From JACRLI01 sp035542815 (GTDB lineage: Bacteria; Eisenbacteria; RBG-16-71-46; JACRLI01), in the NCBI GenBank assembly GCA_035542815.1, contig DATKKS010000006.1, forward strand, positions 1 to 45,475: DNA of 45,475 bases, given 5' to 3'. Below, one piece after another: positions 23,792-31,458 of this stretch; within the stretch, counting starts at the first letter, position 1, and every line of letters starts with the position of its first letter. The notes beneath the pieces were generated by a model that saw only the letters and a list, made by a program, of their open reading frames with translations, was not told the DNA's origin and did not search any database. The position numbers and the translations under genes are program-made.

Positions 23792-26146
23792 CTAGCACTC
23801 GCTGTGCCCGCAGAAGTGGCACTTGCCGCAGCCTTCCTCGTACACGAAGCTGGCCTGCCCGCACGAGGGGCACAGGTCGCCCGGGTGGCGGTCCTCCTCC
23901 AGCGTGGCCGTCGGCGCGGCAGGCGCGGCGACCTCCGCCTCCAGCGGCTGGCTCTCCGGCAGCGGGCGGGTGTGGGTGAGCCCCAGATGCGTGCCCAGCA
24001 CCCGGGCGACCGCGTCGGGCAGGGAGCGCACCCGGTCCGGGCCGAAGCCCAGGGCGTGCCCGCCGCCGATCCCCACCATCTGGTCCACGATCTCCTTCAT
24101 CCGCTCGGAGGGAGTCATGGGCGAGGGCAGCCGCAGCGCCAGCGAGATGAGCCGGCCCAGGGCCTCGGCCACCGCCTGGGTCTCGGTGCCGGCCTTGCCC
24201 ACGTTCACGAACACCTCCAGCGGCTCCTGCGAGCCGTTGCGGTTGACGGTGAGGAAGGCCGTGCCCAGCGGGGTGCGGGTCCGGTAGGTGGCGCCGTAGG
24301 CCACCGGCGGGCGGGGCTTCAGGTGGCCGGCCAGCCCGGCCCCCGGGGCGAGAGCCGTGACCGCCGCCTCCCGCTCGCTCGCCCCGGCCACCGCCTGGTG
24401 GTCGGGCTCGGTGCCCACGTGCAGCACCTGCTGGCCCTTGCAGCCGTCCCGGAACACGGTGATCCCGAGGCAGCCGGTGTCCCACGCCAGCTGGTAGGCC
24501 CGCGCGATGTCGTCGGGGGTCGCCTCGTGGGGCAGGTTGATGGTCTTGGACACCCCGTTGTCGGTGTGCTTCTGGAAGGTGGCCTGCATCCGCACGTGCC
24601 ACTCGGGCTCCACCTCGTGCGCGGTCACGAACACCCGGCGCACCTCGGCGGGCACCTCGGTGATCCCCTGGAGCGTCCCCTGCCGGGCGATCCGCTCCAT
24701 GAGTTCCGGGGTGTGGAAGCCGCGCTCGCGCGCCACCCGCTCCAGGTGCGGGTTCACGAAGGTCAGGTGCCGCTCCCCCACGATGTGCGAGAAGGCCAGC
24801 GCGAACGCCGGCTCGATCCCCGAGGAGCACCCGGCCAGGATGGAGATGGTCCCGGTGGGCGCGATGGTGGTCACGGTGGCGTTGCGCAGCGGGCGGCCGT
24901 GCCGGTAGATGCTCCGGGTCCAGTTGGGGAACGGCCCGCGCTCCAGGGCCAGCTGCTCGCTGGCCTCGTGCCCCACCTGCTGGATGAAGGCCATGATCCG
25001 GTCGGCCAGCTGCAGCGCCGGCTGGCTGTCGTAGGGGATGCCCAGGCTCAGGAACAGGTCGGCCACCCCCATCACCCCCAGCCCGATGCGCCGGTTCTCC
25101 TTGACCGTGCGGTCGATCTCCGGCAGCGGGTAGGGGTTCATCTCGATGACGTCGTCCAGGAAGCGCACCGCCAGCCGGACGCCCTCCTCCAGCGCGGACC
25201 AGTCGAGGGCCGGCCCCTGGGCGCCCTGGGCCACGAACTCGGCCAGGTTCAGCGAGCCCAGGTTGCAGGCCTCGTTGGGCAGCAGCGGCTGCTCGCCGCA
25301 CGGGTTGGTGGCCTCCACCCGGCCCAGCTCGGGGGTCGGGTTGGCCGCGCCGGCGTTGACCCGGTCGATGAACACCAGCCCCGGGTCCCCGGTGCGCCAG
25401 GCGGCTTCCACGATCTTGCGGAACACCTGGCGGGCGCCCAGCCGGCCCACCACCTGCTGGCTGTGGGGCTCGACCAGCTCGTAGTCCTGGCCGGTCGCCA
25501 GGGCGTCCATGAACCGGTCGGTGGCCGCCACGCTGATGTTGAAATTGGTGATGCCGCCGTCCAGCTTGCACTCGATGAACTCGAGGATGTCCGGGTGGTC
25601 CACCTGCAGGATGCCCATGTTGGCGCCGCGGCGCGCGCCGCCCTGCTTCACCGCCTCGGTGGCGGCGTTGAACACCCGCAGGAAGCTGACCGGGCCGCTG
25701 GCGCGCCCGCCGGTGGACCTGACCACGCTGTTCTTGCTGCGCAGCCGCGAGAACGAGAATCCGGTCCCGCCGCCGGATTGGTGGATCAGCGCGGCGCGCT
25801 TGATGGCGTCGAAGATCCCCTCCAGCGAGTCTTCCACCGGTAGCACGTAGCATGCCGAGTACTGCAGGCAGTTGTCCTTGCCGGCGTTCATGAGCGTCGG
25901 GGAGTTGGGGACGAACCGCCGGTCCACGATGACGTCGTAGAACCGATGGGCCGTCTCCAACGCCTGCTCCGGGGTGCGGCCGTAACGCACCTCGCCGCCG
26001 GCAATTGCGGCCGCCACTCGCCAGCACATCTGTTCCGGGGTTTCCTGGGTTCCGTCTGCGTGGCGCACCAGGTAGCGCTCGCGCAGGACCCGCATTGCCG
26101 GGTCGGCCCAGCGTCCGCTGCGGAGCGGCCGAGCGGGTTCCATCAT
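23792..26146 (-). CDS. nrdJ: Adenosylcobalamin-dependent (class II) ribonucleotide reductase
   Basis: A 784-residue enzyme that reduces ribonucleotides to deoxyribonucleotides using coenzyme B12. Seen: FVPNSPTLMNAG, a segment QSGGGTGFSFSRLR, the active-site loop NPCGEQPLLPNEACNLGSLN (281-300), TIAPTGTISILAG, and a C-terminal redox tail. The protein ends in a four-Cys zinc ribbon, C-x2-C and C-x2-C-x2-C types, in CPSCG...CGKCHFCGHSEC. It needs neither oxygen nor a small subunit. The start is ATG 26146, with GGGAGG 8 nt upstream. The 225-bp leader holds a promoter and a hairpin but no cobalamin riboswitch core that I can recognise. Confidence 0.96.
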   Translation of the reverse strand: MMEPARPLRSGRWADPAMRVLRERYLVRHADGTQETPEQMCWRVAAAIAGGEVRYGRTPEQALETAHRFYDVIVDRRFVPNSPTLMNAGKDNCLQYSACYVLPVEDSLEGIFDAIKRAALIHQSGGGTGFSFSRLRSKNSVVRSTGGRASGPVSFLRVFNAATEAVKQGGARRGANMGILQVDHPDILEFIECKLDGGITNFNISVAATDRFMDALATGQDYELVEPHSQQVVGRLGARQVFRKIVEAAWRTGDPGLVFIDRVNAGAANPTPELGRVEATNPCGEQPLLPNEACNLGSLNLAEFVAQGAQGPALDWSALEEGVRLAVRFLDDVIEMNPYPLPEIDRTVKENRRIGLGVMGVADLFLSLGIPYDSQPALQLADRIMAFIQQVGHEASEQLALERGPFPNWTRSIYRHGRPLRNATVTTIAPTGTISILAGCSSGIEPAFALAFSHIVGERHLTFVNPHLERVARERGFHTPELMERIARQGTLQGITEVPAEVRRVFVTAHEVEPEWHVRMQATFQKHTDNGVSKTINLPHEATPDDIARAYQLAWDTGCLGITVFRDGCKGQQVLHVGTEPDHQAVAGASEREAAVTALAPGAGLAGHLKPRPPVAYGATYRTRTPLGTAFLTVNRNGSQEPLEVFVNVGKAGTETQAVAEALGRLISLALRLPSPMTPSERMKEIVDQMVGIGGGHALGFGPDRVRSLPDAVARVLGTHLGLTHTRPLPESQPLEAEVAAPAAPTATLEEDRHPGDLCPSCGQASFVYEEGCGKCHFCGHSEC

Positions 26147-26240
26147 GGAAGGTGCCTCCCTACTCCCGGGGACTCACAGGCCCCCGGCAGGCGTCCATGC
26201 CATCCCGGCCCCCTTCCGTGGGACAGGGACGTCGCTTGTG

Positions 26241-26270
26241 GAAAACTCAGACGAATCGAGAGGAGTTTTC
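26241..26270 (-). promoter_or_regulatory. Inverted repeat in the nrdJ leader
   Basis: GAAAACTC (26241-26248) and GAGTTTTC (26263-26270) are perfect inverted copies around a 14-nt spacer, about 100 nt upstream of nrdJ and downstream of its candidate promoter. It could be an RNA hairpin or an operator. It does not look like a standard NrdR box. Confidence 0.4.
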
Positions 26271-26319
26271 AACCGGACTTACTTGCGGCCGAGGCTCCCT
26301 GCGGAGCGACGGTGCGCAC

Positions 26320-26347
26320 AACTTACTCCGGCGCCCGCCGCAGTCAA
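26320..26347 (-). promoter_or_regulatory. Candidate nrdJ promoter
   Basis: On the minus strand TTGACT (26347-26342), a 16-bp spacer and TAAGTT (26325-26320), in the 225-bp gap between the CDF-nucleotidyltransferase fusion and nrdJ. Pattern match only. Confidence 0.4.
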
Positions 26348-26371
26348 GAAGATTCGTGGGTGCGGAAATCG

Positions 26372-28672
26372 TCAAGCCTGGCGCAGCGTTTCGCGATTCC
26401 TGCGCAGCAGCTCCTCGAGTTCCGCGCGGGTGTTGCGGCGCGGCTCCTCCATCACCGCCTCGAGCAGGAATTCCTGCGCCGCTCCGACGCGCGGGCCGGG
26501 CGAGATCTCGAGCAGCCGCATGATGTCGACGCCGTCCAGCGCCAGGTCGCGCACGCTCAGCGCCGCCTCCCGCTCCAGCAGCGCCTCGATGCGCGCGTGC
26601 AGCTCCTCCAGGTAGTGCGGGAACCCCTGGCGCAGGCCGTTGCCCAGGGTGTCCGCGATCCGCAGGTCGAACAGGTCGGCCAGGTTCTCCCGCCCCACGC
26701 GGCGCACGAAGCGGCGCAGCGCGGCGTCGGTCCACTCCCCGCGGTAGTCGAACATGTGCTCGCGCACCAGGTGCACGATGGTCTCGCGCTCCGCGTTCCC
26801 GAAGCGCAGCCGCCGCAGCATCGCGTCGGCCATCTCCGCCCCCAGGTGCTGGTGATTGTAGAAGGTGCCCTCGCCGTCGCGCAGCACCTTGGTGGCGGGC
26901 TTGCCGATGTCGTGCAGCAGCGCCGCCCAGCGCACCCGCGGCTTCTGCCGCGGGGCGTTCTCCAGCGTGGCGATGCTGTGCCCGTACACGTCGTAGGCGT
27001 GGTAGCGGTTCTGGTACACGTCGCGGCACGCGGCCAGCTCCGGCAGCAGGTCCTCCAGCAGGCCGCTGCGGTCGAGCACCCCGAACCCGCGGCGCACCCA
27101 CTCCGCCACCACCAGCTTCTGGAGTTCTTCGCGCACCCGCTCCACCGCCACCCGCGCCACCTGCCCCCGGGTCCCCGAGATCGCCGCCAGGGTCGCCCCG
27201 TCCAGCGAGAAGTCCAGCTGCGCGGCGAAGCGCGCCGCGCGCAGCGCCCGCAGGCCGTCCTCCCGCAGCCGCTCGTAGGGGTCCCCCACCGCGCGCAGCA
27301 CCCCCACCTTGAGGTCCGCCCACCCGTCGGCGGGGTCCACGAAGCGGGCCTCCAGCGGGTCGAAGGCCATGGCGTTGACGGTGAAGTCGCGCCGCGCCAG
27401 GTCCTCCTCGATGCGCGAGAGGTAGCTCACGCCGTCGGGGTGCCGGGCGTCGGAATAGCCCCAGTCTGCGCGGAAGGTGGTCACCTCGACGATGCGCTCC
27501 CCGTCCCGCACCCCCACCGTGCCGTGCACCATCCCCACCTGCAGCGCGTCCGGGAACAGCGACAGCACCTCCTGGGGCGAGGCGTCGGTGGCCACGTCCC
27601 AGTCGCCCGGCGCGCCGCGCCCGAGCAGCACGTCGCGCACCACCCCGCCCACGATGTAGCCCTGCCACCCGCGCGCCTTGAGCGCCTGGAGCACCTCCAG
27701 CACCCGCCCCGGCAGCCGCCCCGGCAGCTCCCGCGCCAGCACCTCCTGCGGGCTCAGCTCCGCCGGCGGCCGGCCCCGCCGGCGGCGGTCGCGCTCGGCG
27801 GGCTCGTGCTCGCTGGGCGGCTCCACGTGGATCGCCACGTGCACGTCGCCCAGCTCCTCGCGGATGTCCTGCTCCAGGTGGTCGCAGAAATCGTGCGCCT
27901 GCTCCACCGTCTGGTCCCCGGTCACCACCAGGTGGATCTCGAAGTGGCTGCGCTGCCCCACGCGCCGGGAGCGCAGGTCGTGGTAGCTCAGGAAGCGGGG
28001 CAGGTGGGAGTCCAGGATGCGGCGCACCCGGGCCTCCTCCTCGGGGATGCTGCGGTCCAGGAGCTGGCGCATGGGCTCGCGCACCGCGCCCCAGCCGATG
28101 ACCAGCACCCACGCGCCCATCACCATCCCCAGCAGCGGGTCCATCCAGGGCCAGCCGGTGAGGCGCACCAGCACCAGGCCGGTGAGCACGATGCCCGAGG
28201 ACACCACGTCCGCGCGCAGGTGGTCGGCGTCGGTCTTGATGGCCAGCGAGCCGCTGCGCCGGCCCACCCGGTACAGGTGCCGGGAGACCACCGCGTTCAT
28301 CACCAGGGAGAGCACGATGGCGGCGAGGCCCAGGTCGAGCCGCTGGATCGGCGCGGGGCGGAGGAACTTGTGGACCGCCTCCTCGAAGATCCACAGCGCG
28401 GCCAGCACGATGAGGATGCCCTCGAGCAGCCCGGACAACGGCTCCCACTTGCCCTGCCCGAACGGGTAGCGCGAGTCGGCCGGGACCTCCGAGCGGCGGA
28501 CCGCGAAGAGCGCGATGAGCGAGGCCAGGAGGTCCGCGCCCGAGTGCAGCCCCTCCGACAGCAGCCCCACCGAGCCGGTGAAGCCGGCGGCCACCAGCTT
28601 GCTGGCGGCGAGCAGGGTGTTGCTCGCCACGGACAGGGCCGCGGCGCCCTGCCGGGTGGACAGGATCTTCAT
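26372..28672 (-). CDS. Fusion: CDF-family divalent metal transporter joined to CCA-adding/poly(A)-type tRNA nucleotidyltransferase
   Basis: One 766-residue reading frame with two unrelated halves. Residues 1-285 are a cation diffusion facilitator: six helices, EGLHSGAD in helix 2 and HLRAD in helix 5 (the metal-site pair), and a C-terminal cytoplasmic domain with FEIHLVV and HDFCDHLE. Residues 286-315 form a charged linker. Residues 316-766 are a class II tRNA nucleotidyltransferase: GYIVGGVVRDVLLGR, the catalytic D-W-D at 356-358, RRDFTVNAMA, then an HD domain with His586-Asp587 in ALLHDIGK. Both halves look intact. The start ATG 28672 forms ATGA with the stop of the CoA-binding gene. If translated as one protein it would tether a tRNA 3'-end enzyme to the inner membrane beside an ion exporter. 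Confidence 0.88.
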   Translation of the reverse strand: MKILSTRQGAAALSVASNTLLAASKLVAAGFTGSVGLLSEGLHSGADLLASLIALFAVRRSEVPADSRYPFGQGKWEPLSGLLEGILIVLAALWIFEEAVHKFLRPAPIQRLDLGLAAIVLSLVMNAVVSRHLYRVGRRSGSLAIKTDADHLRADVVSSGIVLTGLVLVRLTGWPWMDPLLGMVMGAWVLVIGWGAVREPMRQLLDRSIPEEEARVRRILDSHLPRFLSYHDLRSRRVGQRSHFEIHLVVTGDQTVEQAHDFCDHLEQDIREELGDVHVAIHVEPPSEHEPAERDRRRRGRPPAELSPQEVLARELPGRLPGRVLEVLQALKARGWQGYIVGGVVRDVLLGRGAPGDWDVATDASPQEVLSLFPDALQVGMVHGTVGVRDGERIVEVTTFRADWGYSDARHPDGVSYLSRIEEDLARRDFTVNAMAFDPLEARFVDPADGWADLKVGVLRAVGDPYERLREDGLRALRAARFAAQLDFSLDGATLAAISGTRGQVARVAVERVREELQKLVVAEWVRRGFGVLDRSGLLEDLLPELAACRDVYQNRYHAYDVYGHSIATLENAPRQKPRVRWAALLHDIGKPATKVLRDGEGTFYNHQHLGAEMADAMLRRLRFGNAERETIVHLVREHMFDYRGEWTDAALRRFVRRVGRENLADLFDLRIADTLGNGLRQGFPHYLEELHARIEALLEREAALSVRDLALDGVDIMRLLEISPGPRVGAAQEFLLEAVMEEPRRNTRAELEELLRRNRETLRQA

Positions 28673-29103
28673 GTCATCCGGCCGAAGAGACGCTGGTACT
28701 CGACCCAGGCGCAGCGGTCCATGACCACTTCCAGGCCCGCCTCGCGGGCCTTGCGCGCCGCCGCCGGGTGGCGCACCCCGAGCTGCATCCACACCGCCGG
28801 GACCGCCGCGCGGATGGCCTCGTCCACCACCGGCTCCACGAACTCCGGGCGGCGGAACACCACCACCAGGTCCACCTTCTCGGGCACGTCGGCCAGGGAG
28901 GGATAGCACTTCTCCCCCAGCACCGCCGGGAGCCTGGGGTTCACCGGGATGATGCGGTAGCCGGCGGCGCGGAGGTTCTGGGCCACCTGGTAGCTGGCCC
29001 GCTCGGGGCGGTCCGACAGCCCGACCACCGCCAGGGTGCGGCTGCGCTGGAGCAGCCCGCGGAGCTGCTCGTCGGGAGGCTCGGGGGACCTGGGTTCCGG
29101 CAT
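28669..29103 (-). CDS. CoA-binding (YccU-like) protein
   Basis: A 144-residue Rossmann-like protein. Seen: LAVVGLSDRPERASYQVAQ and the GYRIIPVNP segment, then CYPSLADVPEKVDLVVVFR and VWMQLGVRHP. This is the CoA-binding domain also found in succinyl-CoA ligases, here as a stand-alone form whose role is unknown. The start is ATG 29103 with GGAGG 5 nt upstream. It overlaps the CDF-nucleotidyltransferase gene by 4 bp (ATGA), and is divergent from the YfiM-like gene across 75 bp. Confidence 0.9.
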   Translation of the reverse strand: MPEPRSPEPPDEQLRGLLQRSRTLAVVGLSDRPERASYQVAQNLRAAGYRIIPVNPRLPAVLGEKCYPSLADVPEKVDLVVVFRRPEFVEPVVDEAIRAAVPAVWMQLGVRHPAAARKAREAGLEVVMDRCAWVEYQRLFGRMT

Positions 29104-29165
29104 GGCACCTCCGGGCCCGGCGCCGCCGGGCCCCGCGGGTCCGCCGTGCGGGCGTTGGAACATGG

Positions 29166-29171
29166 TATGCT
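29166..29171 (+). promoter_or_regulatory. -10 box of the YfiM-like gene, predicts a leaderless mRNA
   Basis: TATGCT ends 7 nt before the ATG at 29179 and there is no Shine-Dalgarno. No -35 box is convincing. Confidence 0.45.
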
Positions 29172-29178
29172 GGCGCCG

Positions 29179-29688
29179 ATGTGTCGCCGCGTCCTGCTGG
29201 TGCTCGCCGCGCTGGCGGCCCTGGCCGCTGCGTGCGCCCTTTCCGTACCCGCGGCGCGCGCCGCGGGCGAGCCGGGGTGCCGCGGAGCCGCGCGGGCCTC
29301 CGCCGGACTCGCCGCGCCCGCCCAGACTGCGCTGGTCGCGTCCGCCGACACCGGGCTGGCCGCGCCGGTCGCAGCCTCGTCGCCGGCGCCCCCGCCCGCG
29401 CCCGGGCGCCGCTTCTGGCTGGCGCCCGAGTCCGAGGGCGGCTACCTGGCCCGGGACAAGCTCCTGCACGCCACCATCAGCTTCGATGCCGCGGTCGGCG
29501 CGCGGGCCGCGGGCGCCTCGCCGGCCGCCTCGCTGCTCGCCGCGGCCGCCCTGGGCGTGGGCAAGGAGCTGCACGACTGCCTGCTGCGGGACCCCGGCCC
29601 GGCCCAGGGGGTGAGCCGCCGGGACCTGCTGGCGGACGCCGCCGGCGTGGCCCTGGCCGCCCTCCTGATCCACCTCTGCCCGCGCTGA
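29179..29688 (+). CDS. YfiM-like exported protein
   Basis: A 169-residue protein. It opens with MCRRVLLVLAALAAL, a signal-peptide-like helix, then an Ala/Pro-rich linker. The C-terminal 85 residues contain RDKLLHATISFDAAVG, a helix with LGVGKELHDCLLRDP and SRRDLLADAAGVALA. These (R-D-K-x-x-H, K-E-x-x-D and R-D-L-x-x-D-x-x-G) match the small YfiM/DUF2279-type family found in outer-membrane-bearing bacteria, whose role is unclear. The first residue after Met is Cys, but no lipobox is seen. The longer in-frame extension to 28768 is antisense to the CoA-binding gene and is rejected. Confidence 0.72.
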   Translation: MCRRVLLVLAALAALAAACALSVPAARAAGEPGCRGAARASAGLAAPAQTALVASADTGLAAPVAASSPAPPPAPGRRFWLAPESEGGYLARDKLLHATISFDAAVGARAAGASPAASLLAAAALGVGKELHDCLLRDPGPAQGVSRRDLLADAAGVALAALLIHLCPR

Positions 29689-29730
29689 GCGCCCGCGGCG
29701 CTCCTCCGGCCGACCGGGGCGCCGCCCCGG
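29687..29730. terminator. Two adjacent hairpins between convergent genes
   Basis: GAGCGCC-CGC-GGCGCTC (29687-29703) and CCGGGGC-GCC-GCCCCGG (29714-29730) are perfect 7-bp stems with 3-nt loops. They separate the YfiM-like gene (+) from the lipoprotein gene (-) and probably end transcription from both sides, although there is no U run. Confidence 0.55.
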
Positions 29731-29734
29731 GCGC

Positions 29735-30214
29735 TCAGTGCCGGCGCCGGGGCGCCTGGTTGCCGCCCGGTCCGACGGAGCCGCCCGAGGTGTCCGGGGT
29801 GGTGGCCGGCGCCAGCTCGTTGATCAGCATCCCCAGCAGCACCACCCCCAGCGCGCTCGCGATGACCGTGCTGGGCACGTCGGTGGACCGCATCTCCACC
29901 GCGGTCACCTCGGTGAAGGGCACCCGGACTTCCTCGACGCTCTCCTCCGATTCCAGGTGGCCCTCGCGGGTGAACACGTCGCGCACCACGTTCACGTGGC
30001 CCACGAAGCGCGCGCTGTCCACGGCCACGCCGTGGAACTCGTACACCCGCCCGTCGCGGGTGTGGATCACCGCGCGCCCCCGGAGGTCGGGGACCGTGGA
30101 GAAGTCGCTGCGCGCGACGTGCACCACGTGGGCGCACCCTTCGAGCACCAGGAGCGGGACCAGCACCGTGCCCAGGACCCCCACCACCCGCCGCCGGGTT
30201 CCGTACCGGATCAT
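29735..30214 (-). CDS. Predicted small membrane/lipoprotein, function unknown
   Basis: A 159-residue protein. It begins MIRYGTRRRVVGVLG with a hydrophobic stretch ending V-L-E-G-C, where Cys27 could be lipidated although Glu in the lipobox is unusual. The middle (about 35-110) is beta-rich, with RGRAVIHTRDGRVYEFHGVA and VPFTEVTAVEMRST, resembling small barrel domains. A second hydrophobic helix (VIASALGVVLLGMLIN) and a Gly/Pro tail follow. An upstream ATG at 30250 is possible, but the 30214 start puts the positively charged signal first. No Shine-Dalgarno precedes it. I recognise no family. Confidence 0.7.
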   Translation of the reverse strand: MIRYGTRRRVVGVLGTVLVPLLVLEGCAHVVHVARSDFSTVPDLRGRAVIHTRDGRVYEFHGVAVDSARFVGHVNVVRDVFTREGHLESEESVEEVRVPFTEVTAVEMRSTDVPSTVIASALGVVLLGMLINELAPATTPDTSGGSVGPGGNQAPRRRH

Positions 30215-30257
30215 GATCTCATGGTAGGAGAAACCCGACCCTGGCGCCATCCTCGCG

Positions 30258-30287
30258 TTGCGGCCGGGCGCCGTAATTCCATATACT
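30258..30287 (+). promoter_or_regulatory. Candidate promoter of the M20 peptidase/NRAMP operon
   Basis: TTGCGG (30258-30263), an 18-bp spacer and TATACT (30282-30287), about 70 bp upstream of ATG 30355. The -35 flank CGGCCG and the GGCGCCGTA in the spacer recur in the subtilase promoter at 35036-35064. Confidence 0.6.
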
Positions 30288-30354
30288 GCCCGGGAGTTCG
30301 CAGCGGGCGCCGCCCCGCGCCGCCCCCCGTCCCCAGCCTGCCCGGAGGTCCTGC

Positions 30355-31458
30355 ATGGCCGGTACCGCCCTCCGCCCCGCGGCCCGCGAGCGCGCGCTGG
30401 CGGCGCTGCTCACCGCCCTGATCCGCTTCCGCAGCGACCGCCCCGAGGACCGCCGGCCGATCGCCGACTGGGCCGCCGACCTGCTGCAGGGCCTGGGCGG
30501 ACGGGTGCGCCGGTACGGGCCGCCGGACGCCCCGGCGCTCCTGGCGCGCTTCCCGGCCCGCGGGGCGGCCGGCGGCGGGGTGCTGTTCTCGGGGCACCTC
30601 GACACCGTGCCGGCCACCGGGAAGTGGCGCACCCGGCCGGGCCAGCGGCGCGGCGGGCGCGTCTACGGGCGCGGCAGCGCCGACATGAAGGGCGGCGTGG
30701 CCGCGGTGCTGGCGGCCGCTTCGGAGCTGGCGGGCCGGGTGCCGTTCTGGGTAGCCCTCACCACCGACGAGGAGACCGGCATGCGCGGGGCCCGCGCCCT
30801 GCTGCGGGTGCCGGAGCTGCGCCGGGCGGCGGCGGTGGTGGTGGCCGAGCCCACCGCCCTGCGGGTGGGGCTGGCGGAGAAGGCGATCCACCAGTTCCGC
30901 CTGGTGACCGCCGGGCGGAGCGCCCACGCCAGCATGCCCTGGACCGGGGTGTCCGCCACGGCCCGGATGCTGGACCTGCTGGCGGCGCTGCGCCGGGCGT
31001 TCCCGTCCCGCGAGCGCGCCGGCATCACCTTCAACGTGGGCCGGCTGGACGGCGGCACCCGCCCCAACCTGGTGCCCGACCGGTGCGAGGCGCTGCTCGA
31101 CTTCCGCGTGCCGGGCGCCACCTCCCCCGCCCGCCACGAGGCCCGGGTGCGCCAAAGCCTCCGCCGCACCCGCGTGCCCCACCGCCTGGAGCGGCTGCAC
31201 TTCGTGACCGCGCTGGCGCAGGACGCCCGCCACCCGCTGCTGCGGGAGTTCGAACGGGTCAGCCGCCGGCCGCGGACCCCGGTCTACTTCGCCACCGAGG
31301 CAGCCGTATTCGCCGCGCTGGGCCGGCCGGTGGTGATCTTCGGCCCGGGCGCGCAGGAGGCCTGCCACGTGACCGACGAGTGGGTGAGTTTGGCGCAGGT
31401 CTCCGCCGCGGCGCGCGTCTGCCGCGACTTCGCGCTGCGGCTGGGGGGCGCGCGGTGA
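30355..31458 (+). CDS. M20-family metallopeptidase/deacylase (ArgE/DapE-like)
   Basis: A 367-residue zinc hydrolase. Seen: the first zinc motif SGHLDTVP with His81 and Asp83, GRGSADMKGG with the bridging Asp110, TTDEETG with catalytic Glu139, Glu140, and VVAEPTALR with Glu165; a final ACHVTDEW supplies the last His. The insertion dimerisation domain (about 175-285) is present. The family removes acyl groups from amino acids or cleaves dipeptides; the substrate is not clear. The ATG at 30355 follows GGAGG 6 nt upstream. Its TGA overlaps the GTG start of the NRAMP-like gene by 4 bp. Confidence 0.92.
   Translation: MAGTALRPAARERALAALLTALIRFRSDRPEDRRPIADWAADLLQGLGGRVRRYGPPDAPALLARFPARGAAGGGVLFSGHLDTVPATGKWRTRPGQRRGGRVYGRGSADMKGGVAAVLAAASELAGRVPFWVALTTDEETGMRGARALLRVPELRRAAAVVVAEPTALRVGLAEKAIHQFRLVTAGRSAHASMPWTGVSATARMLDLLAALRRAFPSRERAGITFNVGRLDGGTRPNLVPDRCEALLDFRVPGATSPARHEARVRQSLRRTRVPHRLERLHFVTALAQDARHPLLREFERVSRRPRTPVYFATEAAVFAALGRPVVIFGPGAQEACHVTDEWVSLAQVSAAARVCRDFALRLGGAR

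Noticed and set aside
26147..26371. Cobalamin riboswitch before nrdJ
   Set aside because: I looked for the conserved core elements (GCCACTG and AGGGAA-like segments) and did not find them in order.
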